Positions 8,901 through 19,423 of a stretch of DNA of 64,000 bases are shown in pieces; position 1 is the stretch's first letter, and each line of letters begins with the position of its first letter. The position numbers and the translations under genes were made by a program. The notes beneath the pieces are model-generated. The model did not search any database, had not been told where the DNA came from, and saw nothing but the letters and a program-made list of their open reading frames with translations. Source of the DNA: Bordetella flabilis (GTDB taxonomy: Bacteria > Pseudomonadota > Gammaproteobacteria > Burkholderiales > Burkholderiaceae_B); contig NZ_CP016172.1 of assembly GCF_001676725.1 (NCBI RefSeq), positions 5,704,001-5,768,000 on the forward strand, given 5' to 3'.

Positions 8901-9180
8901 CCGTCAGATATAGGTGGCCGTCGCCGCTTGCCTTCGACTCCATGTAGAGCATGCCCTCGACTCCATTGATGGCCTGCTCCAACGGCGCCGCGACGGTCTC
9001 GGCAATGGTTTTCGCATTGGCGCCGGGATATTGGGCATGGACGACAACCGAAGGCGGAATGACCTGCGGATATTCCGACACGGGCATATTGAGTCCCGCC
9101 ACGATGCCGGCCAGCAGGATCAGCGCGGACAGCACGCTGGCGAAGATGGGCCGGTCGATGAAGAACTTCGAGATGTTCAC
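5974..9180 (-). CDS. RND multidrug efflux permease (HAE1 family, MexF-like)
   Basis: The 1068-residue inner-membrane proton/drug antiporter has the normal length and order for AcrB/MexB/MexF. It has FFIDRPIFA at the N-terminus, a first periplasmic loop with PGANAKTIAETVAAPLE, the proton-relay pair in GIVVDDAIVVVENVE (TM4), and the TM10 lysine in GLASKNAILIVEFARE. It resembles MexF more than AcrB in the first 200 residues. The GTG start at 9180 overlaps the stop of a 30-codon ORF. It heads the operon with the ene-reductase and yghU and is divergent from a LysR regulator. Unusually, no periplasmic adaptor or outer-membrane factor gene is adjacent, so it must borrow partners from elsewhere or be an orphan. 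Confidence 0.95.
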   Translation of the reverse strand: MNISKFFIDRPIFASVLSALILLAGIVAGLNMPVSEYPQVIPPSVVVHAQYPGANAKTIAETVAAPLEQAINGVEGMLYMESKASGDGHLYLTVTFKLGTDPNIAQQFVQNRVSQAQPRLPEDVQRLGVTAIKSSPVISITVHMVSPRGTYDGNYLSNYAILHVKDRLARIAGVGDVAPWGPGGYAMRVWLDPAAMAERGLSTSDVAGAIRRQNIQAAVGTIGSSPSSAETAFQLNVNADGRLKSAEEFRRIVIKSDAKGAITRLGDVARVELGAEDYGLRATLNNEPAIALAVQESPGANSLQISREVHRVMKELEKDFPQDLAYRVVYEPTRAVQAGIDAVVQTLLESVALVVLVVFLFLQTWRASIIPLLAVPVSIVGTFTFLYLAGYSINTLSLFGLVLSIGIVVDDAIVVVENVERNIARGLSPREATYRAMREVSGPIIAIALTLSAVFLPLAFLSGLTGEFYKQFAVTIAVSTLISAVNSLTLSPALAALLLKAHGAAPDAVTRVTQKVFGRFFGRFNRAFDRASEGYGVRLAGLLKHKGALLAVYAGLLAATWWLTGHVPGGFVPAQDKEYVVSLAQLPEGSTLDRTEATMKQMNDAALKHPGVAETVTYSGLSINGVTKSSSTALTFVLLKPFKDRRGITADQVVADLNREYAGIRQAFTAVFPAPPVYGLGTTGGFKLQIEDRADRGYDELYKATQAFIRRASEAPELGPLFSTYTVNVPQLKVDVDREKAQQLGVDTLAVFNTLQAFLGSYYVNDFNFLGRVYQVRMQADSKFRSAPDDIGQLHVRNESGRMVPLGSLLKVNQTYGPDQVVRYNGFTAADLSGSPASGYSSDQAMAAIERIAAETLPSGMGYEWTDLTYQQIIAGNSAVWILPLCVLLVFLVLAAQYESVTLPLAVILIIPMSIFSALLGVWLTKGDNNIFTQIGLIVLVGLASKNAILIVEFARELEIAGMPTLKAVIEAARLRLRPILMTSMAFIMGVIPLVLSVGAGSEMRHAMGVSVFFGMLGVTLFGLFLTPLFYVLVRALGNGKPLHSAAHHAAPVPVEGGAEPEQQKDRS

Positions 9181-9269
9181 GATCGGCCCCCGTTGCCGGC
9201 ACGGCGCGGGCCGATCGGCGCGATTGCGGCCGCCTGGGCGGCCGGCGAATGCTCGTTGGGGAGGTTCAT
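9177..9269 (-). CDS. 30-residue ORF overlapping the RND gene; possible adaptor remnant or leader peptide
   Basis: ATG at 9269 (start of MNLPNEHSPAAQAAA) to TGA at 9177-9179, which overlaps the GTG of the RND gene in the GTGA arrangement typical of coupled genes. The Pro/Ala-rich tail resembles the floppy C-terminus of periplasmic adaptor proteins, which normally precede RND genes. The frame remains open upstream of the ATG only for about 22 codons, to a TAG. No SD is convincing. It may be the relic of a deleted mexE-like gene, a leader peptide or chance. Confidence 0.3.
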   Translation of the reverse strand: MNLPNEHSPAAQAAAIAPIGPRRAGNGGRS

Positions 9270-9349
9270 GGGACGTGCTTGACGATAGTTATGCAGCCCG
9301 CAGTCTGAGCTTGCGGCGCATGACTATCCAGCCCCAAAATTGGCTATGA

Positions 9350-9364
9350 TTATTGCCTTTCTTG
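9350..9364. promoter_or_regulatory. 15-bp direct repeat, copy 1 (candidate LysR-family site)
   Basis: TTATTGCCTTTCTTG here is repeated exactly at 9471-9485, 121 bp away, in the divergent spacer between the LysR gene and the RND operon. In this copy the dyad is imperfect (ATTGC-N7-GGAAA). Two sites of unequal quality are typical of a LysR recognition plus activation site. Confidence 0.5.
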
Positions 9365-9470
9365 GAAAAATACATGCCCAGGTAGCAGAGGGCGGTCCGT
9401 TGTGCCTCTAGAAGCCGTTAGAGAACTTTCGCTTCATGGCGCGATGATCCTCATCGTCAGATGCAACGAT

Positions 9471-9485
9471 TTATTGCCTTTCTTG
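9471..9485. promoter_or_regulatory. 15-bp direct repeat, copy 2, with T-N11-A dyad (candidate LysR box)
   Basis: Second exact copy of TTATTGCCTTTCTTG. With the next bases it forms ATTGC-N7-GCAAT, a perfect 5-bp dyad of the T-N11-A type used by LysR regulators. It ends about 30 nt before the TTG start of the LysR gene, a position suited to autorepression and divergent activation. Confidence 0.55.
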
Positions 9486-9514
9486 CAATAGATTCGCCAT
9501 TAAGGAAATGACCG

Positions 9515-10438
9515 TTGAACCGCCTGCAATGGATGCAGATCTTCGCCCGCGTCGTCGACATGCAGAGCTTCAGCCGAGCCGCCGAAAGCCTTTCTCTGCC
9601 GCCTTCGCGGGTAACGCGCGCGGTGAAGGAACTGGAGGCGTTCCTGGGCGTGCGCCTGCTGCAGCGAACCACGCGCCACATCAGCCTGACGGCAGACGGC
9701 ACGCTGTACTACGACCACTGCCGCAGGTTGCTAGCCGACATCGAAGCAGTCGAGGCCAGCTTCCCCGGGAGCGCCGGACAGCCGCGCGGTCGCCTGCGCG
9801 TCGACATGACACTCTCCCTTGCACGTCTGGTGGTCCTGCCTTCCATCAAGGACTTCCAATCGCGCTTCCCCGACGTCGAGCTCACGTTGACGATGTCCGA
9901 CCGAACCGTCGAGCTGGTCCAGGAAGGTGTCGATTGCGTTATCCGGGCCGGCACTCCCGAAGACTCGCCCACGCTCGTCGCAAAGCGCATCGGCGCATTC
10001 GACTGGGTAACCTGCGCCTCGCCGGAATACCTTGAGCATCATGGCACGCCGACATCGCTGGAGGACCTGGCGGACCACCATGCCGTAGGCTACCTGTGGA
10101 GTCGGACGGGGCGATCCCTGGAGTGGAACTTCGTCGTGAACGGCGAGAACCGTTCGATCAGGATGCGCGAACGACTTATTGTCAACGATACCGATGCGTA
10201 CGTGACATGCGGCCTGGAAGGCTTGGGGCTAATACGGCCGGGCAGCTATATGGTGCAGCAGCACCTGGCCAGCGGGCGCTTGCGGCGCGTGTTGGCCGAC
10301 TACGCGGCGCCCGCTGCGCCGCTGTCGGTGCTGTACCCCAGGAACCGGCATCTCTCACCGACCGTGCGTGCGTTCGTGGACTGGGTCGGCGACGTCGTGC
10401 GCAAGGCGGAAGCGGGATGGCGGCTTGAAGGCATTTGA
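9515..10438 (+). CDS. LysR-family transcriptional regulator
   Basis: The 307-residue protein has the LysR winged-helix domain (MQIFARVVDMQSFSRAAESL, then PPSRVTRAVKELEAFLGVRL and TADGTLYYD, residues about 5-65) and a periplasmic-binding-protein-like effector domain from about 90 (RGRLRVDMTLSLARLVVLP). The TTG start is preferred because AAGGA lies 8 nt upstream and MNRLQWMQIF is the usual family beginning; the first in-frame ATG would remove the start of helix 1. It is transcribed divergently from the RND/ene-reductase/yghU operon and probably controls it, as MexT controls mexEF-oprN and mexS. The inducer is unknown. Confidence 0.93.
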   Translation: MNRLQWMQIFARVVDMQSFSRAAESLSLPPSRVTRAVKELEAFLGVRLLQRTTRHISLTADGTLYYDHCRRLLADIEAVEASFPGSAGQPRGRLRVDMTLSLARLVVLPSIKDFQSRFPDVELTLTMSDRTVELVQEGVDCVIRAGTPEDSPTLVAKRIGAFDWVTCASPEYLEHHGTPTSLEDLADHHAVGYLWSRTGRSLEWNFVVNGENRSIRMRERLIVNDTDAYVTCGLEGLGLIRPGSYMVQQHLASGRLRRVLADYAAPAAPLSVLYPRNRHLSPTVRAFVDWVGDVVRKAEAGWRLEGI

Positions 10439-10573
10439 TGTTCATCGAGGGCGACACGGCCCAGTTCGGAGTACGCCCGGCCCAGGCGTAGGTCACATCG
10501 CCGCTTAAGTCTGTTGACCGTTTTCGGACATCGAAGCGAGTGATCGATCCCGGCCCCTTCCCGGCATTCCACG

Positions 10574-10612
10574 CACAATAAAAAGCGGAGCCAAGTTACT
10601 GGCCCCGCTTCT
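10574..10612 (-). terminator. rho-independent terminator of ssb
   Basis: Stem AAGCGGGGCC/GGCTCCGCTT (minus-strand reading, one G-T pair, 8-nt loop) followed by TTTTATTG. It lies 46 nt past the ssb stop codon and between convergent ssb and LysR genes. Confidence 0.85.
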
Positions 10613-10658
10613 CTTTCCCTGCTTCTGTTCCCTTTCAGGCGCTTCTACAACCCACGCC

Positions 10659-11180
10659 TTAGAACGGAATATCGTCATCCATATCCGTCAAATTCGCCGC
10701 GCCACCGCCGCCACCGCCAGCCGGCTGACTCGCCGGCCGCTGCGGCGCGGGTCGCTGTTGCTGCTGCCGTGCCGGACGCTGCTGCGGCGCATCCTCATAC
10801 CCGCCGCCGCCACCGCCGCCATACCCGCCTTCGCCGCCGCCTTCACGTCCGCCCAACATCTGCATCTGGTCGGCAACGATCTCGGTGCTGTAGCGATCAG
10901 CACCCGTATCCTTGTCCTGCCATTTACGAGTCTTCAGGCGGCCTTCGATATACACCGAGCGCCCCTTCTTCAGGTACTCACCGGCGATCTCGGCCAGGCG
11001 GTTGTACATGACGACGCGGTGCCATTCGGTTTCCTCGCGCTTTTCGCCGGATGCCTTGTCCTTCCACTGCGAGGTGGTGGCCAGGGACAGGTTGCAAATT
11101 GCGCTGCCTTCGGGGCTGTAGCGCACTTCGGGATCGCGCCCGAGGTTGCCGACGAGGATGACTTTATTGACCGATGCCAT
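10659..11180 (-). CDS. ssb: single-stranded DNA-binding protein
   Basis: The 173-residue protein has the OB fold at residues 1-110 ([20 protein letters not shown], then [24 protein letters not shown] and [17 protein letters not shown]). A Gly-rich and Gln/Arg/Pro-rich disordered linker (about 113-165) follows, then the acidic tip DMDDDIPF that binds replication and repair partners. SD AGGGAA lies 7 nt before the ATG. It is transcribed from its own promoter in the 303-bp gap behind the MFS gene. The ssb–MFS–uvrA neighbourhood is common in Bordetella-like genomes. A vestigial second copy of its 3' end lies at 3554-3680. Confidence 0.98.
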   Translation of the reverse strand: MASVNKVILVGNLGRDPEVRYSPEGSAICNLSLATTSQWKDKASGEKREETEWHRVVMYNRLAEIAGEYLKKGRSVYIEGRLKTRKWQDKDTGADRYSTEIVADQMQMLGGREGGGEGGYGGGGGGGYEDAPQQRPARQQQQRPAPQRPASQPAGGGGGGAANLTDMDDDIPF

Positions 11181-11483
11181 GCTGATTTCCCTTCAAGATT
11201 AACCGTCATTATCAGCGATAACGCCGAGCCTACCAAGCCGATTCCCGGATGGATTTGTCCCTTGAACGGCGCGGGGCCGTGAAGGGCCGTTAGGCTCATG
11301 CAAGGGCCCCTGCAGGGCCGGCCGCCGCCGGAGCACATCCGGGCCTTGTGCGGCCCCATTGCGGCCCCATAAACCTCTTCAGCCCGCGCCTGCGCAGCCC
11401 CTACCCGCCACCCGGCGCGCCAAGACGTCGGCCTTCGGCAACCGATCCGCCGGCCAGATCCGGACCGCCGCCAACCGCGCCCC
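11181..11483. other. intergenic region between MFS gene and ssb
   Basis: The 303 bp hold the ssb leader and promoter at the left end. The rest is GC-rich with several GGCC-type short inverted repeats (around 11270-11370), which could form the 3' hairpins of the MFS transcript; none is followed by a T-run. No supported gene is present. Confidence 0.4.
11208..11236 (-). promoter_or_regulatory. sigma70-type promoter of ssb
   Basis: On the minus strand TTGGTA (11231-11236), a 17-nt spacer and GATAAT (11208-11213) precede the ssb ATG by about 28 nt. This matches sigma70 consensus spacing. I see no CTG-N10-CAG LexA box overlapping it, so SOS control is not supported. Confidence 0.6.
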
Positions 11484-12668
11484 TCAAGGCAAGGGCTTCA
11501 TGCCCCAACTGGTCGCCAGCCACAGCACCGACAACCCCGCCACCGCCAGAAACACCGCACCCGGCCCGGCATGCGCCGCCAGCACACCCCCCACCGCGCC
11601 GCCGCAGAACAATCCCGCCGCCTGCGAGGTGTTATAGAACCCCAGCGCCAGCCCCTTGTACCCGGCAGGCGCCACCCGCGACACCAGCGACGGCTGCAGC
11701 GCCTCCAGCACATTGAACATCACGAAAAACCCGGTCAGCAGGATCACCATGGCCTCGAAGCTTGCCTGGCCCCAGGCCATCAGCCCCAGCACCACGATCA
11801 ACCCCGCCACGGCGGCCCGCAGCGCCCCGCGATGCGCGCGCCGCTTCTCTGCCACGAACACCACCGGCACCATGAAGACGAACGACGCCACGATCACCGG
11901 CAGATAAACTTCCCACAGCTGATCCGCGTTCAACCCACGCAGCCGGGCCAGCATCGCCGGGACGACGACGAACAGCGATACCTGGATCAGGTGCAGGCAA
12001 AACACCCCGAAATTCAGCCGCAGCAGGTCGCCATGCAGCAGCACCTGCATGGGCCTGGCGCCCCGCATGTCGCGGTCGCCCCCGTGCGGCGCCACCGGCA
12101 CCCACCAGCGCGCGACGGCCAGGCTCAGCAGGCCCAGGCACGCAATGGTCCAGAACAGTCCCGGCAGGCCCCACCAGCCCACCAGCACGGGCGCGGCGAC
12201 CAGCGATACGGCAAAGGACACGCCGATGGACGCGCCGACCATGGCCATGGCGCGCGTGCGCACCTCGTCCCGCGTGGCATCCGCCAGCCAGGCCGTGACG
12301 GCGGCGGAAATGGCCCCTGCCCCCTGCACCGCGCGCCCGATGGTGATCCAGAAGACATCCGGCGACAACGCGCAGATCACGCTGCCGATCACGAACAGCA
12401 CCAGCCCGAACAGCACCACGGGACGGCGGCCCCAGCGGTCCGACGCCAGGCCGAAGGGAATCTGCAAAAAGGCCTGCGTCAGCCCGTATATGCCCATGGC
12501 GAGCCCGACCTTGGCCGGGTCCGTGCCGCCCGGCAAACCGTGCGCCGCCACGGCAAAGACGGGCAAAAGCAGGAAAAGCCCCAGCATGCGGCAGGCAAAC
12601 AAACCCGCCAAGGCGATGCTGGTACGACGTTCGGTGGGGGTGAGCTGAAGTCTGGGTTGGGACGGCAT
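11484..12668 (-). CDS. MFS transporter (YajR-like)
   Basis: The 394-residue inner-membrane protein has 12 predicted hydrophobic segments. MFS signatures include GIYGLTQAFLQIPFGLASDR followed by WGRRPVV (loop 2-3 motif A), GRAVQGAGAISAAVTAWLAD, and SRVAPAGYKGLALGFYNTSQ in the second half. Sequence and order are closest to Escherichia coli YajR, but the cytoplasmic C-terminal YAM domain of YajR is missing: the protein ends soon after TM12. The start at 12668 begins directly before the ERR(T/A)-TM1 region; the longer upstream frame crosses the divergent uvrA start. The substrate is unknown. Confidence 0.9.
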   Translation of the reverse strand: MPSQPRLQLTPTERRTSIALAGLFACRMLGLFLLLPVFAVAAHGLPGGTDPAKVGLAMGIYGLTQAFLQIPFGLASDRWGRRPVVLFGLVLFVIGSVICALSPDVFWITIGRAVQGAGAISAAVTAWLADATRDEVRTRAMAMVGASIGVSFAVSLVAAPVLVGWWGLPGLFWTIACLGLLSLAVARWWVPVAPHGGDRDMRGARPMQVLLHGDLLRLNFGVFCLHLIQVSLFVVVPAMLARLRGLNADQLWEVYLPVIVASFVFMVPVVFVAEKRRAHRGALRAAVAGLIVVLGLMAWGQASFEAMVILLTGFFVMFNVLEALQPSLVSRVAPAGYKGLALGFYNTSQAAGLFCGGAVGGVLAAHAGPGAVFLAVAGLSVLWLATSWGMKPLP

Positions 12669-12778
12669 GCGGGGATGTCGTGTGGGTGCGGGGTTGGGCG
12701 CGCGCCTGGCATGCCCCGTACGGGAAGGAATTCGGCGCGCTATAGTACCAAGTTGGCCTTTGGAACTGCTTAAACCCG

Positions 12779-15676
<2,898 letters not shown>

Positions 15677-15702
15677 AACGGATACCGGACGAACGTGGAG
15701 CA

Positions 15703-16368
15703 ATGATGTATACCCTGTTGATCGGCAACAAGAATTACTCGTCGTGGTCCTTGCGGGCCTGGCTGGCGCTGAGCGCCGCCGGCATTCCGTTCCGCGAGGA
15801 AAAGCTGACCCTGTTCAGCCCGGCCTTCGTCGAGCGCCTGGCGCCGCTTACGCCATCCGGCACGGTGCCCGTGCTGCTCGATGGCGACTTCGCGGTCTGG
15901 GATTCGCTGGCGATCTGCGAGTACGTCGCCGAACGGAATCCGCAAGCGCAGCTCTGGCCGGCCGATAGCCGGGCGCGCGCCCGCGCGCGTTCGCTGGCGG
16001 CGCAGATGCACAGCGGCTTTCCGCATCTGCGCAATGCCCTGCCGATGAACATCGAGGCCCATCTGCCGGGCATTGCCGTGCCGGCTGAAGCGCAGCAGGA
16101 TATCTCGCGCGTACAGGCGATCTGGCAGGACACGCGCGCCGAGTTCGGCAGCGGCGGACCCTTCCTGTTCGGCGCGTTCAGCGTCGCCGATGCGTTCTTC
16201 GCGCCGGTCGTGTCGCGCTTCGTGACGTACGGCGTGGCGGCGGCGGGTCCGGTGCGGGACTATATGGAGGCCGTGCAGTCCTTGCCCGCGATGCAGGCGT
16301 GGATGCGGGAAGCCAAGGAAGAACACATCTTCGTCCCGGAGGACGAGCCGTACCGCACGCACCGTTGA
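15703..16368 (+). CDS. glutathione S-transferase family protein
   Basis: The 221-residue cytoplasmic protein has an N-terminal thioredoxin-like domain (NKNYSSWSLRAWLALSAAGI, then PSGTVPVLLDGDFAVWDSLAIC with the cis-Pro before VPVL and the glutathione-binding DS pair) and an all-helical C-terminal domain with FLFGAFSVADAFFAPVVSR, the N-capping/hydrophobic staple motif. The catalytic residue is probably the Ser of the SSWS segment. It starts 27 nt after uvrA, so the two may be cotranscribed. The substrate cannot be told from sequence. It converges on dgt. Confidence 0.9.
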   Translation: MMYTLLIGNKNYSSWSLRAWLALSAAGIPFREEKLTLFSPAFVERLAPLTPSGTVPVLLDGDFAVWDSLAICEYVAERNPQAQLWPADSRARARARSLAAQMHSGFPHLRNALPMNIEAHLPGIAVPAEAQQDISRVQAIWQDTRAEFGSGGPFLFGAFSVADAFFAPVVSRFVTYGVAAAGPVRDYMEAVQSLPAMQAWMREAKEEHIFVPEDEPYRTHR

Positions 16369-16439
16369 AACATCGGCTGAAGCAGCAGCCAGGTAATCCG
16401 CTGAAGCATCGGCCGACACCGCGGCTCACGCCGCGGCGC

Positions 16440-17567
16440 TCACGACATATCGAACAGCCGCCTGTGTTCCCGTATGGCGTAGCGGTCGGTCATGCCGGCG
16501 ATGTAGTCGGCGATGGCGCGCGCCTGGCCGCCGTCGAAACGGCGCTGGTAATCCGGCGGCAGCAGGCGCGGATCGGATAGAAACGCGGTGAACAGGTCGC
16601 GCACGATGCGGCGCGCCTTGGTCGTCATGCGCAGTACGCGGAAGTGCCGATACAGGTTTTCGAAGAGAAAACGCTTCAGCTCGTCCGCCTCGGCGCGTAT
16701 GCCTTCGGAGAAACCGACCAGGGGCGGCGCATCGCGCACGTCGTCCACCGTCTGCGGCCGGTACTGCGCGATGCGCGCCGCCGTGGTGGCGGTCAGGTCG
16801 ACGATCAACGTATTGATCATGCGCCGTATCGTCTCGGCCAGCAGGCGCCGGGGCGCGACGTCGGGATGCGCGCGCACCACGTCCGCATGGTGGCGGGCGA
16901 ACATGTCGATTTCCTGCAGTTGCTCCACCGTCAGCAGGCCGGAGCGCAAGCCGTCGTCGATATCGTGATTGTTATAGGCCACTTCGTCGGCCAGGTTGGC
17001 CACCTGCGCTTCAAGCGAAGGACGGCGCTTGCGCAGGAAGCGTTCGGCCACGGGCCCCAGTTGGCGGGCGTGCGCCAGCGAGCAGTGCTTGAGTATGCCT
17101 TCCCGCGTTTCGAAGCACAGGTTCAGGCCGTTGAAGGCGGCGTAGCGCTCTTCCAGCTCGTCCACCACGCGCAGGCTCTGCAGATTGTGCTCGAAGCCCC
17201 CGGCGCGCGGCGCCAGCTCGTGCATGCAGGCATTCAACTCGTCCTGCCCGGCATGGCCGAAGGGGGTGTGTCCCAGGTCGTGGGCCAGGGATATCGCTTC
17301 GGTCAGTTCCTCGTTCACGCGCAGGCTGCGCGCCACCGTGCGGGCGATCTGCGCGACTTCCAGGCTATGGGTCAGCCGCGTCCTGAAGAGATCGCCTTCA
17401 TGGTTGATGAAGACCTGGGTCTTGTACTCCAGGCGGCGGAAGGCGCCGCAATGGATGATGCGATCGCGATCGCGCTGGAATTCGGTGCGGTTCTGCGGCG
17501 GCGCTTCCGCATGCGCGCGGCCCTGGCTGCGCGCGGAATGCACGGCGTACGATGCGAGTTCTTCCAT
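16440..17567 (-). CDS. dgt: deoxyguanosinetriphosphate triphosphohydrolase (dGTPase-like, HD domain)
   Basis: The 375-residue HD-superfamily phosphohydrolase splits dNTPs to nucleoside and triphosphate. Metal-binding residues are visible in RLTHSLEV (H67) and [15 protein letters not shown] (H96, D97), with [13 protein letters not shown] later. The N-terminal [20 protein letters not shown] and LEYKTQVF is the family signature. It follows aroB by 43 nt on the same strand, so aroK–aroB–dgt probably form one unit, an arrangement common in betaproteobacteria. Length is that of the short dgt type, not the 505-residue E. coli form. Confidence 0.95.
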   Translation of the reverse strand: MEELASYAVHSARSQGRAHAEAPPQNRTEFQRDRDRIIHCGAFRRLEYKTQVFINHEGDLFRTRLTHSLEVAQIARTVARSLRVNEELTEAISLAHDLGHTPFGHAGQDELNACMHELAPRAGGFEHNLQSLRVVDELEERYAAFNGLNLCFETREGILKHCSLAHARQLGPVAERFLRKRRPSLEAQVANLADEVAYNNHDIDDGLRSGLLTVEQLQEIDMFARHHADVVRAHPDVAPRRLLAETIRRMINTLIVDLTATTAARIAQYRPQTVDDVRDAPPLVGFSEGIRAEADELKRFLFENLYRHFRVLRMTTKARRIVRDLFTAFLSDPRLLPPDYQRRFDGGQARAIADYIAGMTDRYAIREHRRLFDMS

Positions 17568-17610
17568 GACGGACCGCTTTCTCCTTGGTTCGGACGGGCC
17601 CCGGCGTGCT

Positions 17611-18687
17611 TCAGCCGACGGTGCGGGCCAGCACCCGGCGCACCGCGTCTTCCGGCGCGCCGCCGGTGATGGCGTGGCCGATACGTGGCGTCATCACGAA
17701 GCGGATCTCGCCGCCCTCCGCTTTTTTGTCCACCCGCATCAGGGCCAGCCAGCGTTCGACGCCGAGGTCGGGCGCCGTGGTGGGGCAGCCGATGGCCGCG
17801 ACCAGCTTCCTGACGCGTTCCACATCGGCGTGCGGAAAGCCCACCACTTCCGCGGACAGTTCGGCGGCCTGCACCATGCCGCAGCCGACCGCTTCGCCGT
17901 GCAGCCATTGTCCATACCCCAGGCCGGACTCGATGGCATGACCGAAGGTGTGGCCCAGGTTAAGGATGGCACGCAGGCCCGATTCGCGCTCGTCCTTGGC
18001 AACCACCTGCGCCTTCAGTTCGCAGGACACGCGGATGGCGTGGCCCAGGGTCTCGGGATCCAGGGCGCGCAGTTGCGCGGCATGGTCCTCGCACCAGGCC
18101 CAGAACGGCTCGTCCAGGATCATGCCGTACTTGATGACCTCGGCCAGCCCCGCCGATACCTCGCGCGGCGGCAGGGTGGCCAGCACGTCCGTGTCGATCT
18201 CCACCGCCACGGGCTGGTGGAAAGCGCCGATCATGTTCTTGCCCAGCGGATGGTTCACGCCCGTCTTGCCGCCAACCGATGAATCCACCTGAGCCAGCAG
18301 CGTCGTAGGCACCTGCACGAAGCGGATACCGCGCATATAGACGGCCGCGGCGAATCCCGTCATGTCGCCGATCACGCCGCCGCCCAGCGCCACCAGCACC
18401 GAGCGGCGGTCGAAGCCGCTGGACAGCAGCGTGTCGAAGATCCGGTTCAGCGTCTCCAGGTCCTTGTGCGCCTCGCCGTCGGGCAGTTCGATGCGCACCA
18501 CCCGGCGCCCTGTCGCCGCCAGCGCGCGCTCGGCCCGATCGCCGTAAAGCGCCGCCACGGTGGGATTGGTCACCAGCCCGATCGTGGTGGCGTCGGCGGG
18601 CACGGCCTCGTTCAAATGGTCGAGCCTTCCCGGTGCAATGCGTATGGGGTAGCGTGCGCCGGGCACATCGACATCGACAAGATTCAT
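17611..18687 (-). CDS. aroB: 3-dehydroquinate synthase
   Basis: The 358-residue NAD- and metal-dependent enzyme converts DAHP to 3-dehydroquinate, second step of the shikimate pathway. Signatures: [54 protein letters not shown], and the metal ligands in GLAEVIKYG and [10 protein letters not shown]. The ATG overlaps the aroK stop (ATGA), indicating translational coupling. The product acts in the cytoplasm upstream of aromatic amino acid and folate synthesis. Confidence 0.98.
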   Translation of the reverse strand: MNLVDVDVPGARYPIRIAPGRLDHLNEAVPADATTIGLVTNPTVAALYGDRAERALAATGRRVVRIELPDGEAHKDLETLNRIFDTLLSSGFDRRSVLVALGGGVIGDMTGFAAAVYMRGIRFVQVPTTLLAQVDSSVGGKTGVNHPLGKNMIGAFHQPVAVEIDTDVLATLPPREVSAGLAEVIKYGMILDEPFWAWCEDHAAQLRALDPETLGHAIRVSCELKAQVVAKDERESGLRAILNLGHTFGHAIESGLGYGQWLHGEAVGCGMVQAAELSAEVVGFPHADVERVRKLVAAIGCPTTAPDLGVERWLALMRVDKKAEGGEIRFVMTPRIGHAITGGAPEDAVRRVLARTVG

Positions 18688-19310
18688 GCTTGCTTCTCGT
18701 AGGCTTGCAGTTTGGGCAGAAGGTGCTTGACCAGCGTGCTGATGGGCGTGCAGCCGGTTTCCATGGTCAGGTGCGCGACTTCGCGATAGAGCGGTTCGCG
18801 CAGCGTCAGCAGGTCCCGCAGGGTCCCGCGGGGATCAGCGGTGGCGAGCAGCGGCCGGTTGCGGTCGCGGCAGGTGCGGCGATACAGCTCGTCGACACTG
18901 GCGCGCAGGTAGACGACGATGCCCTGTTCGCGCAGCACGGCGCGGTTCTCGGGCGCCAGGATGGCACCCCCGCCGGTGGCCAGCACGATGCCGCGGCGCG
19001 CCGCGCAATGCGCCAGCGCGGTCGATTCGCGCTTGCGGAATCCGGCTTCCCCTTCGATCTCGAAGATCACCGGCACGCGTACCCCGCAGCGGGATTCCAG
19101 TTCGTGATCCAGGTCGACAAATTCGCGGCCCAGCACGCGTGCCAGCGAACGGCCGATGGTCGTCTTGCCGGCCCCCATCATGCCCACCAGGAAGATGGGC
19201 GTGTCGTAAGGCAGGGTGACCCGCTGCGGCGCGCATACGGGGGCGCAGGCATCGGATTCACGTTCGGCGGCTGGCATGGCGGCCGCACAATCGGGTCGGG
19301 GCGCGTTCAT
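18684..19310 (-). CDS. aroK: shikimate kinase
   Basis: The 208-residue P-loop kinase phosphorylates shikimate at O3. It has Walker A GMMGAGKT (43-50), the shikimate-binding FVDLDHELESRCG, FRKRESTAL and ATGGGAILAPENR. The first 35 residues are an extension over the roughly 175-residue core, rich in Ala/Pro/Cys. A later start is possible, but no ATG lies between M12 and the Walker loop apart from M45-M46. It is first in the aroK–aroB–dgt unit and divergent from mrcA with a 113-bp spacer. Confidence 0.97.
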   Translation of the reverse strand: MNAPRPDCAAAMPAAERESDACAPVCAPQRVTLPYDTPIFLVGMMGAGKTTIGRSLARVLGREFVDLDHELESRCGVRVPVIFEIEGEAGFRKRESTALAHCAARRGIVLATGGGAILAPENRAVLREQGIVVYLRASVDELYRRTCRDRNRPLLATADPRGTLRDLLTLREPLYREVAHLTMETGCTPISTLVKHLLPKLQAYEKQA

Positions 19311-19423
19311 TTGCGTATTATCCCATCCGGATCAGTTGCCGGGGCGCCACACTGAACCACGCTGTTACAGAAACCGGGCCCCCGGCGCAGGCCGCGTGCC
19401 CAGTTGCCCGTAAAATCGCGGCG

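Noticed and set aside
16419..16436. CCGCGGC/GCCGCGG hairpin between the GST gene and dgt
   Set aside because: 7-bp stem made only of G and C with no T-run; expected by chance in this composition.
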